Shown here: piece after piece, positions 43,604 to 56,008 of the stretch | Position numbering within the stretch: the first letter of the stretch is position 1 | How the letters are laid out: each line of letters begins with the position of its first letter | DNA from: Porodaedalea pini | Taxonomy: Eukaryota > Basidiomycota > Agaricomycetes > Hymenochaetales > Hymenochaetaceae | Length of the DNA stretch: 64,000 nt | NCBI GenBank assembly: GCA_002794775.1 | Contig: NBAY01000057.1 | Coordinates: 229,044-293,043, forward strand | Reading direction: 5' to 3' | Made by a program: the position numbers and the translations under genes | Notes under the pieces: model-generated | Told to the model about the DNA's origin: nothing | Databases searched by the model: none | What the model saw: only the letters and a program-made list of their open reading frames with translations

Positions 43604-45554
43604 TTTGTCTTGAGTTCTTGAGAGGACTGACGATGGCGGTGAGCACGAGCAGCAACGGGGACGGGGAAAACTGTACAGCAGTTCTCACGCTTCTCGGAAA
43701 GACATGCACGTGGTGCAAACGCGTCGCGACACTGGCACTGTGGCAGTGGCACCCCCGTCACTAACAAAGTCCTCAACTCAGAACATTCACTTACGCCTAC
43801 GGTGCTCAGTAATATTTATCCGCCGCAATAATTGTGCTGGCTCTTTTATGAGCGTACGCTATTTCTAATCTCAAGCGGTTGCCATCCTCTTGGCTATTCA
43901 TGTCTTTCTAATGCTTTGACTCGGAAACGTCTCTTCTTTTGGCCTTTAGAGAAACTTAGGTCTCAAATGTTTCATGCATTCGAGAGATTTCGGCCCTTCT
44001 CACGAGCCTGCGATATGACGCTGTGCGGTTGGCGTACGAATGTGATCTACTAGATGCGAGTCGGCGCTTCCTCCTCAATACGACATCCTGCGGGAAGTCG
44101 CTCAAATCCTGGATAGAATGTCAATCTAACAAAGCAATCTCAACTCGACTACTAGCATTGGCTACAGCGAGGCACCGAGAGGAAAATGGAATGTAAGCAC
44201 ATATAATACTTTTACTCAGCCACGGTGTTCTCGGTCCAGTGTCTTGGGTTTTCCCAATCTTCCATTGCCCTTGTTCCCTCGATATCGCCCGTTTTGGCGG
44301 ACCTCACATACATGGAGGTCTCACCGTATTTACTTATATCATGTATGTGATGCTATCATCATAGCCACCTCCATCTACTCCACTGTTTCACACGCCATGG
44401 CTTTCTCACCGACTGACACGGGTTTTAGACATATCCCACAACATATGCCCACCTAGCGGGACATCGCGCAGGCTGGATGGTACCTTTCTCAACTGCTGCC
44501 TCTCACGCTCGGGCGCGAATGCACTTTTCGGTAGTAATGTTTCATCTAAATAGCCATGGTTGTGTCTTCACGCGACAAACGCGGTACAGCGTCTAGCGTT
44601 AGAGTCGAGCGTCATCCGACAGGACACGCCGATGCTGAACGTGCGAGTTGCCGCAGATTTTCAGGTCCAGGACGTTTCATTAACACTTGTCGACAGCCAA
44701 TTTAAAGCAGATCAGGGTAAATGCTCGCTTATCTATGATTCCCAGGTATATTCGTCACGACGTTCAAAATCAAGTTGCTTTTCTCACTTACACGGAGGCC
44801 CGAACTGATCATAGTAGGCGGTCCGAGGTGAGAAATGCATAAAATTAAAAGAACAGAATATAGCATATGTCTATTTTGTTAGCCGACGACTAGGGAGACA
44901 GCTTCTTTCATTTGACTTTTCTAGATTTCTTGCGCAGTTTATTCTCCCTGGGCGTGAAATCAAGGGTGACGTTCGCCACTTGTTCAACTTACCTTCTGGA
45001 GCAGCTTGGTTTTCGCTATCGTCTTGGTCTTCGCTATCGTACACTCGGCTCCGTCGCTTCGGGATTCACACATACAGTAACTGGCGAACATGACGTTAGG
45101 TCACCGCTCAATATATGTGCATCGCTCTCGCGAGAGTTCGTAGCGTCTCTCGCGCTCGACCGGCCGCCGCTAGCGATTTTCACACGCAGTGCAGTCTGAA
45201 AGGTAACGAAGCAGGCCGATCAGAGCGTACCTCTGTGAAGCGCGCGCTGTATGCCGCTGACTCTGAACGAGGTTTGTGCTGCGGGGCTTGATTCGCGTGG
45301 AAGATGCGCTGCCGGTTTACGATCTGCGTGCGATGCGAGTGGCTGGAGGCGCGGCTGAGGATGGTTCCATCGATGAGAACGACCGTAGTCGGCAAGACAT
45401 ACGGATCCGTCTTGATATGTTGTTCTCAGCTTTTCTGTGAAGATTTCAGGCGGGTGGAAATGATTTAAAAGCAGCACAGACTGGCTATTTTTCTCTGTAC
45501 TCGATATAGAGCCTTTCCTTCTCGTTCAAGATCATTTGGTATTTCCTCATAGCA
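43604..45554. other. Intergenic stretch with the peroxidase promoter
   Basis: No gene is recognised. TTTAAAAG at 45465-45472, about 85 bp upstream of the peroxidase ATG, is a possible TATA box. I see no clear metal-response element. Confidence 0.45.
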
Positions 45555-46841
45555 ATGTTCAAGCTCGCTGTTGCTGTCATCGCTCTTGCGACGGCTGCCA
45601 GCGCCGCCAACTACAAGCGTGTTACCTGCCCGGACGGCGTCAATACTGCAACGAACGAAGCCGTACGCAGCTTACTCTCTTCCTTATCTTTGGCATTGGA
45701 AGCTGATTATCTGTCACCTCATCGCAGTGTTGCGTGTTCTTCGCCCTCCGCGACGACCTTCAGAACAATCTCTTCGACAACGAGTGTGGCGAAGACGTGC
45801 ATGAGACCCTCCGGCTCACGTTCCACGACGCCATCGGCTTCTCCTCTTCCGGCGCACTGAGCGGTGGAGGCGCGGACGGCTCCATCATAATCTTCTCGGA
45901 CACCGAACTCGCGTTTGCCGCGAACGCAGGTGTCGACGATGGCGTGAACGCGCTCGCGCCGTTCCTGCAGAATCACAGCGTTACTGCGGGTGACCTCATC
46001 CAGTTCGCGGGCGCGGTTGGGACGACGAACTGCCCTGGTGCACCGAAACTGACGTTTCTTGCCGGCCGTGCGAACGCAACTGCTCCTGCGTCCGACGGAA
46101 CGGTCCCCCAGCCCCAGGATAGCGCGGACAGCATCCTGTCGCGCATGTCCGATGCGGGTATCTCAAATGCGCAAGTCATTCATTTGCTTGCGAGTCACAG
46201 CATTGCGCGCTCGGACACGCTTGTTCCGAACCATACTGCCGTCCCGTTCGATACGACGCCGTTCACTTTCGACCCGCAGATCTTCCTTGAGGTGCTATTG
46301 AAGGGCACTGGCGTTCCATTCGGCGTGAATAACACGAATGGCGCGGAGGTTGACTCACCTCTCCCTGATGAAGGCGAGATGCGCCTGCAGTCAGACTTTG
46401 TGCTGTCGCGCGACTCGCGCACGGCTTGCGAGTGGCAGTCTATGGTTGGTGAGTACAGATCGTGAACATGTAGTTGCAAGATAACTGGACGAATCCTGGT
46501 ATCAGCCGACCAGAGCTTGATGATGAGCAACTTCCAGTCCGCGATGGCCGTGATGTCTGTCATCGGCTTCGACAGCAGCACGCTTGTCGATTGCACGGAG
46601 GTGATCCCGGACCCTATCGCACCCGTCGGAACCGCTGCAGTGTAAGTTGGACATTCTACCAAGCAAATGCAATATGATTTCTTACGTTGGCTCTTTTAGC
46701 TTCCCTGCTGGTACGAGCACGGACGACGTCGAACAGGCGTGCTCGTCGGCATTCCCTTCGCTGTCTGCTGATAGCGGCGCGGCGACGCAGATTCCTGCGT
46801 GCCCTGATGGCGATCTTAACATTAATGACTGCCCGTCTTAA
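45555..46841 (+). CDS. Secreted class II (lignin-type) peroxidase, atypical Mn site
   Basis: This is an extracellular haem peroxidase of the fungal lignin-modifying family. Exons: 45555-45662, 45728-46448, 46506-46641 and 46700-46841. A signal peptide ([17 protein letters not shown]) precedes mature [10 protein letters not shown]. Haem-site residues are present: distal Arg and His in RLTFHDAIG, proximal His in LLASHSIAR. Calcium-site residues of [10 protein letters not shown] are kept. The Mn2+ site of MnP uses two Glu and one Asp. Here both Glu (in CGEDVHETL) are kept, but the position of the Asp (D179 in Phanerochaete MnP) is Val in SDTLVPNH. The position of the catalytic surface Trp of lignin and versatile peroxidases (before LLASH) is His. 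The C-terminal end is short (ends [15 protein letters not shown]), as in short MnPs. It is best called a generic or atypical MnP. Its substrate range is uncertain. Confidence 0.92.
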
Positions 46842-47647
46842 ATGTTGTTCATTTTCACTGGGTCACCTTTCCTTTTCCTATTTTTGTGACTGATCATTCC
46901 TTTGCGTGTATGTAACTGGATCGTGGTCAGCTTATCATAGAGGGCAATTTATCTTTTACAGTGTAGTATGTGTACTTTGTTCTCCCACTTGTAAATTGAT
47001 AATTATAGATCTATTACTTCTCCTGTTCCTCTCAAACTGTGTGTGCGTGTATGCTTGTGAAGTAAGAACTCTCTGAAATTTCAGAGGCAAACTATGCACC
47101 AGAAAAAGATTTAAAAAAGTAAATGAGAAATCAAGGTGTTTATAACGGAGGACAGCACTTTGTACACTGCTGCTGAGGCAATGTAACGCGTAACGGTCTG
47201 CCTGCCACCCATATACTGTAGAGCGCCTAACTTACAAGAATAAATCAAGTCATAACACTCACATGAAGTGTATGCTGAATTTTTTGAAGAATTCAGGAGC
47301 AGAATTGAGCAAGAAAAGGCTGGTGTACAAACAGTGAGGCCATAAATAATGCGTTTTTGGACATTACTTACTAGTAAACCATCATGAATGCTGGGAGCCC
47401 TGGGCCTCGCAACATGACCTCGTTTCCTCAATGCTGCTCTCTTATAAAAATACGGACTTTGCGGTGCTCTGCTGCGTTGAAGCACGTGAGGGGCACGTTA
47501 AAGGGTCTTTACAATCTGCTATCTACTACTAATAGCCCTCCAACCGCTACGGAAACGAAACATACAAAGACAAACTACGTAGTGCGCAGGGCATGGGATG
47601 GGTTGTCATGAATGGGGAGTGTGCAGTGTGTAAGATGAGGGTAGTAA
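46842..47647. other. Intergenic, including the probable 3' end of the LINE
   Basis: The peroxidase 3' flank and then about 200 bp that may be LINE 3' UTR (minus strand). I could not find a poly(A) or simple-repeat tail to mark the LINE end. Confidence 0.45.
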
Positions 47648-50600
47648 CTAAAGGTCAAAAGAGGGTGGTAAGTCTGACAAAAGAGGCATACTGTCCGGCG
47701 GGCGACGGAAGGAAAAGTAAGTGAATTTTAGGAGTAAAAGAAAGTTATTTGGGCGGAACCAATCTGCAAATTCTAAAGGTAGGGAACGTTGACGAAAAAG
47801 GCCTTTTCGAACAAGGGAAAAGAAAGGGCAACAATTGAGAATATGGTGGACATCATGTTTGATGCACGATGGGTCCGGACAATGGGGTTTGAGGTTTTGG
47901 TCATGCAGGTCAAGCACGTTTAGCATTAAGCTAGCGGCACGGGAAAGAACTGAGCGTTGTATCTTTTTCCTTGGGGAAAGCTTCAGAAACGGACGGAGGG
48001 ATCGCGTAGGATATAGAATAAACGAGGATGGCTCGAGGACTGAGCGGTGTCCACAAAGGTGTATGATCTTGGCTTTCCAGTCTCGTAGGAGATCGAGCTG
48101 TACTTGCGCATTCAGATTGGGCAGAGAATCTGGGATGGTCTCGCGATCGGGTTTGGTAGCGGCGTCTTTTGCAAGTTTATCGGCTTTAGAGTTGCCGAGG
48201 ACTCCCCTATGGGATGGGAGCCACTGGATCGAGATGTGAGAAGCCTCATGATGGAGTGCAAGAAAAATGCCACAAAGACGGCGGAACGTTATGATGAATT
48301 CCGCGTGTCGAGTGTCGTTAGAGAAGATGAGTTCGACACAATTGAGTGAGTCCGTAACGATATGGATATGGATCGGTGTGAAGCATTTCGCCAAGAGGAG
48401 GGAGATACGACGCATGGCTGCAATGAGCGCTTCCTGCTCCTCAAACAAGATGCTCGAGCAAGAGTGCACTGCTGAAGAAAAGACAGCAAGTTCTTTGTGA
48501 TCATGCATAATAGCGAATCCGTGGCTGCCGTTATAGGAACCGTCGGCATCAGGTATGATGGAGCCATCTGTGAAAATGAAATATTGATACGGAGGAGGGT
48601 GTAAAAAGAATGAATTGAAATTTCATATAGCACGGTCGCATTGAGTCACTGGAGGAATAGGGGTCATAATAAGACGTGCATGAATTTGAGTGAAGGTGGG
48701 GTATGAAATTGATTTCGGGATTTTAACGTTCGGAAGATGGGACAATATTAGATATTGCCCTGGAGCAGGATTGTGTTTCGAATGGGAAAAGTATAATAGT
48801 AAGAAACGTTGCGAAAGAGAATGAATAAAGAGAGGAAGTGGAGGGCATGATAAGAAGGATTCTGCAACAGCCGGATTCATGCTTTTCTGGAAAATACAAT
48901 GGAAAAAACAGTTCTGGGTTGGTTGAAGATGAGTTGAAATAAGCGAAGAATCGGGAAAAAGAACGGTGCCGTAAATGGCTACGGAACGAATCAATCCAAA
49001 GTATAAAAGTCTGGCGTACTGGAAATAAGCGCCGTTAGACCGATGAAACAGAAACGAACACTGATGAAGTGTGGATAGCGCCTTGTTGGCTCGGGCTTTG
49101 AAATGAAGACTGGGTGAAAGATCATAAGAAAAGATTACACCTAACCAAGATAGGTGGCGTGAAGGTGGTATAACGCGGTTATTGGGTAGGGATAAGACTG
49201 TGTTCGAAGAAGATGGGGAGTCGTTCAAAAAGGATTGAAATGTATTAGCCGCTACCCGGGGGTGCAGGAGGATATGAAGTAGTTTGATGGTGTCCGGATC
49301 AATGGAAAGGCCAAGGGTTTGGAATTGAAGGGAGAGAAATTGAAATTGATTACGAAGACGAACCAAATTGGTTTGAATGCTGAGAGAACGCGAATAAAGG
49401 AGATGGTCGTCCATGTATGCAAGGAGAGGGCGGTGTGGTCCAAAACGAGAGTTGTAAGCTATAATGGCATCTGATGCCACGAAAACTGAAATAAGGGGAG
49501 ACAATGGCGATCCTTGAGGGACGCCTCAGTTGGGTTTGATAAAAGGGGCGGAAAAGAAGTTGTTGAAATGAAAAGAGATTGGTCTGTCCCTAAGCCAGAC
49601 TGAAAGAACGTGGACTAGGTTCAGGTGGACATTAGAAAGGATAAGTTTGTTAAGAAGACGATTATGAGAAATGTTGTCGAAAAACCCTTGAATGTCTACG
49701 GTAAGAATGGAAGTGATAAGATATCGATGGTTGCGTGCGACACCTCTGAAATGGTCGCTACCACTGAGAATAAAAGGTTGGGTTAGGATGGTAGAAAGTA
49801 GTTCGTAACAAGCAGTGAGCGATGAATGATGTTTCCTACACCCGTGTTGGGCTTTGGGTAGAAGGTTGTTGGTTTCAAAAAAAGGTTGTAAGAAATTGAA
49901 GAGAACGCGTTCGAAAAGTTTACCAATAGTGTCAACGAGGGTAATGGGCCGATAGGCCCTTGGAACGGAAAAGTCAGAGCGCTTAGGCTTTGGGATGAAG
50001 GTAACGAGTGAAGTTTTAAAAGATAAAGGGAAATGACCGATTTGAAGGCATAATGAAAAAAGGTCAACAAAAAATTGTCCGCGGTGTTCGATAAGTAACG
50101 CGAGGTGTTTATATGAGATGTGGCTATTGCCAGGGCTTGTTTCCTGATTGATACCTCAGAGCGCGTCGTGTATGTCGCTCATGGTAAGTGGTCTGAAATC
50201 ACGGAGGGCTGAGAGCGGAATGACCTCCAGTGTAGACATTAAGGAAGGGAAGAATGTCTCGTGGAAAAGAGACACCTTGTCATCTTCGGTAAGTGTGAAA
50301 AGACCGTTGTTCATATGCAGGGCCCTGATAGGGGAGCGGCGGCGAGCAGTACCCAGATATTGATTACGCCAGACAGATCGAGTGTCAGATTGCTGAAGAC
50401 GAGCGCCAAAAAAGGCATTTTTGGCTCGGGTGAGTTCGATGTCAAGGCTTTTCCGCGAATCAGGGTTGGGGTTACGACAATGTGCGTGATAGAGTCTAGA
50501 ACACGATTTGGACCACCAAGCGTTGGGGCTGAAATACGAGCGCGGTTTCCGTTTGTTAAGAAAGGTAGAAGCGAAACTTGAAAAGGAAGATTGGAATGAA

Positions 50601-51474
50601 AAAAGGAGGTCGTCCAGCGCCTTAGGTGTATGAATGTTTGTTAGAGAGAAGGGGAAATGATTAGATTCGCAAAATTCCGCAACAAAGGCGGGTAAGTCTT
50701 GGGAGCGAATTGATCGAAGGGCAGGTTGTGGGCTAGAAAGTATTGTATCCATGTTAAACGAAAAATTAAGTGGGCGGTGATCAGATGAAATGTCAAGGAA
50801 TGGATTAGAAATGGTAGTATGGTCCAAGAGATAAGGGGAGAAGTCGTCTGACGCAATGACGAGATCAATAATGGATTTGACATTGGAAGAACGATTGAAA
50901 TAAGTGTGTTGGTTTGGGGGGTTGCAAACGACTAGGCCATTATCATTGATCCAGTCAACGAAGGTGCTAGATGCCAAAAAGAAGGTAGATTGGGCCATGA
51001 AAGACCAGATATCTGAATGTCGGTTGAAATCCCCAGTAAAAATGTTAGAGGGAAAGTGCAATGAAGGGAAGGGGTTTTCGAACTCATGAAGACTGGGGAA
51101 TTATAAATGTTCCACAATAACAGAGGGGACGAGTCTTCTCGGGAAATGGAAATGACGCAAATATTGGGGGAAGGAGTGTTGGGATCATACAACGAGATGC
51201 GATGAATGATGAGAGGATGCACCAAAGTGCAGCAGCGCGGTTTAGATGGAGAAGAGGGTCTGAAGACGGTGTAAGGACCGGTGTAGCGAGGATGAAAAAT
51301 GCTTGAGCCTAAAGGGGATGTTTTAGATGGAATTATCGAAGAGATGACTGGAATTTCCTGAAAGCAGATAATGTCAGGCGTAAAGTTTGTGGTGGAGAAG
51401 GAGCGTAATAGGTAATCAAAGGTGGGTGCCGAATTACGAATGTTAAAAGAAAATACAGAAATATTGTCAGTCAT
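47648..51474 (-). pseudogene. LINE ORF2: endonuclease, reverse transcriptase, RNase H
   Basis: The endonuclease starts at 51474 (ISVFSFNIRNS, DIICFQEIPV). A frameshift near 51040 moves it on to TGDFNRHSDIW and SSDHRPLNF. After a TGA near 50155, the RT follows: AYRPITLVDTIGKLFERVL, KAQHGCRKHHSS, GVPQGSPLSP (preceded by a TGA) and the catalytic AYMDDHLLYS. Another TGA near 48625 precedes RNase H, with FTDGS, the Glu in EEQEALIAA, VTDSLNC and HRGVLGNSKADKLAK all kept. The end has CPDPSCIKHDVHHILNCC, the usual C-terminal finger. At least four lesions make it inactive. Confidence 0.88.
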
Positions 51475-51480
51475 AAAAAA

Positions 51481-53719
51481 TTAAAAAGGGGATCGATAAT
51501 TACGACAAGCTGGACACTCCGATGATCTGGCGCTGTGGTTACCCTGGCAGTTGATGCAGTGGGCGAAATGATCACACTGGAGGTTGTTGGATGCTATACA
51601 TGGAGCACATTTAGCAACATGTACGGCTGTCTGGTGAGGTTCGGAGCAAATCGCGCATCGCGCGACTGAGCGACATTTCGCTGCGGTGTGTCCCAAGCGA
51701 TGGCAGTTATCGCATTGGTTGATCGTAGGGCGGGCTTTCATCTCTTCGAGGCGGCAGATGACTCCAAAAATGGGGACTGATCTGTTGTTATGTAAGAAGA
51801 AATGGTCAAAACAAAGGCGAGAGTCATCCTTGATTATGACCGAGACATTGCAGTAGTCTCGTTGGTTGAGATGTTCAATGGATGACATGAAATGAGGTGG
51901 GAACATGAACTCGTATCCTTCAAATTGAGGAAGGGCAGAGATTTCGTCCTGTAAATCTTTTTCTGAGTAGAGGAGGTTAATGTCTTTGTCGAAGACTGGG
52001 ATGCCCGGGATAACCATCTTAAACTGAGGCGAAGGTGTGAATGCTCTTGCTCCAGAAATGTTAATGATACGGTTGAGTTGGGTGACAAGGGCGCTGTACT
52101 GGGTGTCAAAGTCAGAACGGATATTAGTAAAAGCAATTAGGAGGTTGCTGTTAGATGTGTATTCGACGTTGAGGATGACGAGGTGTTTAAACAGTGGGTT
52201 GCCTTTCAGGCCCACGCGGACCAAATTTTTAACAGAAATGGGAGTAGGGCGAACCGCAAGGTCGCCTGGGAGCGAAAAGAAGACGTGTCGGACATTACGA
52301 ACTCGAGTGTTCACTGATCCGTTAGATCGGTTGATTGGAACGGTAGATATTTCCCCTTGGGGGTTCTGTTCCGTGGCTCGTATGACTTTGGTAGGGGTGG
52401 TTTTAGGTTTCTTTTGGGCGGCTTTGGCGTATGAAACAGTGGTGAAACCATCTTGGTCGACTCCAACTCCTTCAACCAGTGGGTAGTAGATTGAAGTTTG
52501 TGATCCTCGGGGCGCGTTATGTGCTGAGTGGGCGTAACCGTCTGGTGCAATGATGGTGCCCTCCGTAGTCATTCGGTAGCCCGAGCCCAGAATACGGGTT
52601 TTAGCAATGGCAGCTGCATAATCGGATTTTCCATTCTTTGGAGTCTGGACTCGTTGTTTGAATATAGGGCCGGGAGGTGGGAATTTGGGGTCGTGAACGA
52701 AACGGACCCCAATAGGGTCAGGAAGAATCTTTTGCTGTTTGTTAGTGTTAGTATTGTTCGAAACAACTGGTCGAATTGTAGAAGCCGGAACGTCAGGAAG
52801 CTGTTTTTTGATGGTTTGGGTTTTTTCTGAAATAGAAGTTACCACTGCAGAAAGATGTTGAATGGACTGTGACATAGCGTGCATCGTATCCGTAATCTCT
52901 TGGTCACGGATAGTCTGGCTGTTGACATAAATATTTTCGAAGACATGCTTGAAAGACAGTGAGTGAATGCGGTATGTAGAATGAAAAGCTTCCAGACTCT
53001 CGTTAGCGGAGTTCTGGCGAGCGGTCTCGTCGTCGAGAGAATTGGATTCTTTGATCCAGGAAACCAAGTTGGAACCAATGTTGGCGAGGATAGATCCAGC
53101 ACGAACGGGATCGTCATACCAGGCCTTATCCGACGACCACGTGGGTTGGGTAATGAGCGTGTTAATCGTATTGATTGTGTCCTTAGTAAGCTTGGCAAAT
53201 GCGAGGTTGACCTTTTCGGCGATAGCCGGGTCCTCCAATTCATCGATATCGATATCGATCATGTCGTTGTCGACCTGCGGGGCCTGACTGAAATGCTCGT
53301 CCGGAATGTACAGATCATCGTCCATAGCATCGTTGTCAATGCGGGCGGGGGGCGGGATTGACTTATGTTCCTCTTCAGAGTTTGAGCGTTTAAGTGTGTT
53401 TTGCGACTCGATATCGGGTGTAGGGGGAGGTCTCCCTGTTTACGAAGTTTGGCGGCATGTTCGTCCGCCTCGATGTCGGGTGACCACTTGGCCCGGTTTT
53501 CCTTTACTGTCTCGCATACGGCGTCGTTGTGGTTGTAGGTCTTGTCGCGACCACAAACGGCACATAACTTGTCGGTCCCGCTAACACACTGGCGACTGTG
53601 AAAGGGGAGATCCTGTTTACACTCCTCACACTTGGTGGGGTCCTTGGGATTAACAAGGGAACGGAGAGACTTGGTCTTGTGAAGGAGGCTTTTGCCCTGG
53701 TTAACATTTTGTTATCCAT
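51481..53719 (-). pseudogene. LINE ORF1 (gag-like, zinc fingers), with a frameshift
   Basis: The frame from 53325 to 51481 (614 codons) ends in CCHC-type knuckles: CDNCHRLGHTAAKC, CAICSEPHQTAVHVAKC and CINCQGNHSARSSEC. Coding sequence continues upstream of 53325 as NTLKRSNSEEEHKSIPPPA. After a one-base shift in a C-run near 53425 it runs on in another frame with CEECKQDLPFHSRQC and CAVCGRDKTYNHNDAVC. The true N-terminus therefore had its own zinc fingers and started near 53711. ORF1 would bind LINE RNA. Confidence 0.8.
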
Positions 53720-54108
53720 GGCAGAGAGAGTACGCGAAAGGCTGAGTGCAAGATTTTCCCACGGTCGATGATGATGGTAGGAAAGGTTAAAGGGTCGGGC
53801 ATATGCATGGCTGCGGCCGGAGAGTTAGGACAACACGAGGCGATTTCAACAATCATGACTCTCTACTGCTATAAAAAAGGTGAAATGGCTGCCCTTTTTC
53901 CAACCTCAACATTTACCCGGGCCATGCAGGCCTTTTCTCTAGAGGCTGTACGTCCGTGCTTGATCCACGAGTATCTTTACTCGCTGTGGGGCCAGCGTCT
54001 GCTCACGCCTCGAGCTTTGGAGCCCTCGTATACATAAGGCGCTCTGCGGTCTGTTTGGCAAACATCCCATCTTCGACTCTTGCACTTTGATCTGTTGTTG
54101 AAGATATA
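53720..54108. other. Intergenic: LINE 5' flank and GH16 promoter
   Basis: No gene. TATACATAAGG near 54030 is a possible promoter element of the GH16 gene. Confidence 0.4.
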
Positions 54109-55567
54109 ATGCGGAATATCTGGACCTTTACGGTGTTGGCGGCACTCGCAACTTTGGAGGTCTGCAGCGCGTATGAGATGGTGCGTGAATATGCGGGCTC
54201 CTCGTTCTTCGACGGGTGGGACTTCTATGGGTCGTGGGACAACTTGACCCTTGGTGCGTACTACTTTTTTTTAAGGCGACTGTAGTTTCTCATCTGTCAA
54301 GTCTAGGCGACGTCTGGTGGCTTGACGAGCAGGATGCAGCCCAGCAAGGCCTGGCGTACGTCAATGGCGCAGGAAATGCCATTATCAAGGTAGACAACAC
54401 GAGCAACGTCCCGTTCAACCAGAAGCGCAACACCGTGCGGATAACGACGACCGATTCGTACAACTACGGAAGTCTGTGGGTCATCGACCTGTTGCATTTG
54501 CCATTCGGCTGTTCGGTGAGTAAATTATATATATATATTAGTTGATTCTTTCGCTGAGTAGTCTCGATGTACAGGTCTGGCCTGCGTTCTGGACTAAAGG
54601 TCCGCTATGGCCGAATGACGGCGAGATCGATATCATCGAGGCCGTCAATCTCATGAGCGCGAATCAGATGGCGTTACACACTACATACGGCTGCTTCCAC
54701 ACCACGCCGTCCGGCCAGATCGGCCAATCCGCAGGGCTCGGGGTGGGCAATGTTGGTGGTACGGGGCTGAACTCGGACGGCGAGAACGCTGAGGACTGCT
54801 CGACGGGTGCGGGGTGCACGGTCACGGAGACGAAGACGGGGAGCTTTGGAAGCACGTTTGCGGAGAATGGAGGCGGCGTTTGGGCGACGCAGTTTGATAT
54901 TGCGGGGATTTAGTACGTTGTTGGTGTCCTTGCTGATCCTCTGTTTCTCTTCTAATTGCATGTTTAGTATCTGGTACTGGCCCCGTTCGCAGATCCCTGC
55001 TTCAATCCAACAGTCGACATCGACGTCCTCCCTCGACTTGTCGGACTGGGGTTCTCCATCCGCTAGCTACCCGAACACTTCGTGCACTTTTGAGGACTTC
55101 TTCACCCCGCAGCAGCTCATCATCGATATCACGCTGTGCGGCGACTGGTAAGCCTCGTTTGCGATCACATCTCGAGACGCGATGCTGAGCTATGCTAGGG
55201 CTGGCGTCGGGGCTGTATACAACGCAACGTGCGCGAACTCAGGCCCGACCGGTATTTGCGTGAGCTCTCGTCTTCTCTCCCTAGCTTTTGTGACACTTGA
55301 CTGACTTGATACTAACTGCAAAAGTACAATGACAACGTCGTGGGCGACGGCTCCAACTACGACGACGCGTACTTCGAGATCAGCCACGTGCGCGCGTACA
55401 CGACCGCCCCGGGCCTTGTCGCGGCTACCGCGGCCTTCGACTCGTCGCCATCCGCCGAGACCGTCGGCTCGAGCAGCGCGGCACGTTCATGGCGCGCCGA
55501 GTGGGCCGTTTGTGCATGGGTATCTGTTATGCTGTGTACGCTGCTTGGTGCTTTGGCTGTTCTGTAA
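54109..55567 (+). CDS. GH16 endo-beta-1,3(4)-glucanase (laminarinase-like), membrane or GPI anchored
   Basis: It should cleave beta-1,3 or mixed beta-1,3/1,4 glucan in the cell wall or substrate. Exons: 54109-54253, 54307-54515, 54575-54912, 54968-55147, 55199-55259 and 55325-55567. A signal peptide (MRNIWTFTVLAALATLEVCS) is followed by the GH16 jelly-roll region. The catalytic E-x-D-x-x-E box is intact in NDGEIDIIEAVN. Trp-rich substrate-cleft residues (VWPAFWTKGPLWP, YIWYWPRSQIP) and ALHTTYGC fit fungal Lam16A relatives. A Ser-rich spacer and hydrophobic C-terminal segment (VCAWVSVMLCTLLGALAVL) suggest a membrane or GPI anchor. It is not in an obvious cluster. Confidence 0.92.
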
Positions 55568-56008
55568 AAAATCGACTGTGCTTTTTTTGACGCTTTGGGG
55601 TGTTTATCTCCTGTCGCTTTTTTTTTTTTTGCTGTGCTACTCCTATCTTGCTCTGGTTTTCGCCGTCTTAATGCTTCGCAAAGTATATACGTATACACGT
55701 ATCACTCGTTCACTCTCTATTCTCTATCTGTTTATGATTGACGATTTGATTACGAGGTCAATGACGAATGATGATTGTATGTATGGGCGTTCTGTACTTT
55801 ATCTCTTATGTGGCACTAGACGGAATATATTGGTCTTTGTTGTTGGTCATATACTGAAATTTTGTATTAGGATGACTGCATATTCATCTGTTCACGAATA
55901 AATCTGCGAGGCCAGAATTGATGGACAGTCACTTGTGGTTTCGATGAGATTCTAGTTTATCATCTCCATCCGAGCTATATTTGTGTCATGCAGAAGACTA
56001 AATCATGG
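55568..56008. other. Intergenic between convergent genes
   Basis: T-rich 3' flank of GH16. It includes a run of 14 Ts near 55618. No gene. Confidence 0.5.

Larger units (their letters stand above)
47648..53719 (-). mobile_element. Tad-like non-LTR retrotransposon (LINE), decayed
   Basis: Two consecutive coding regions on the minus strand carry a zinc-knuckle ORF1 and an ORF2 with AP-type endonuclease, RT, RNase H and a C-terminal CCHC-like finger. This is the layout of the fungal Tad1 group. Frameshifts and stops occur in both. The total is about 6.1 kb. The 5' and 3' borders are approximate. Confidence 0.85.

Noticed and set aside
45180..45477. Minus-strand frames upstream of the peroxidase
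   Set aside because: Two overlapping frames of similar length, neither with a recognisable domain; the region is most likely promoter sequence.
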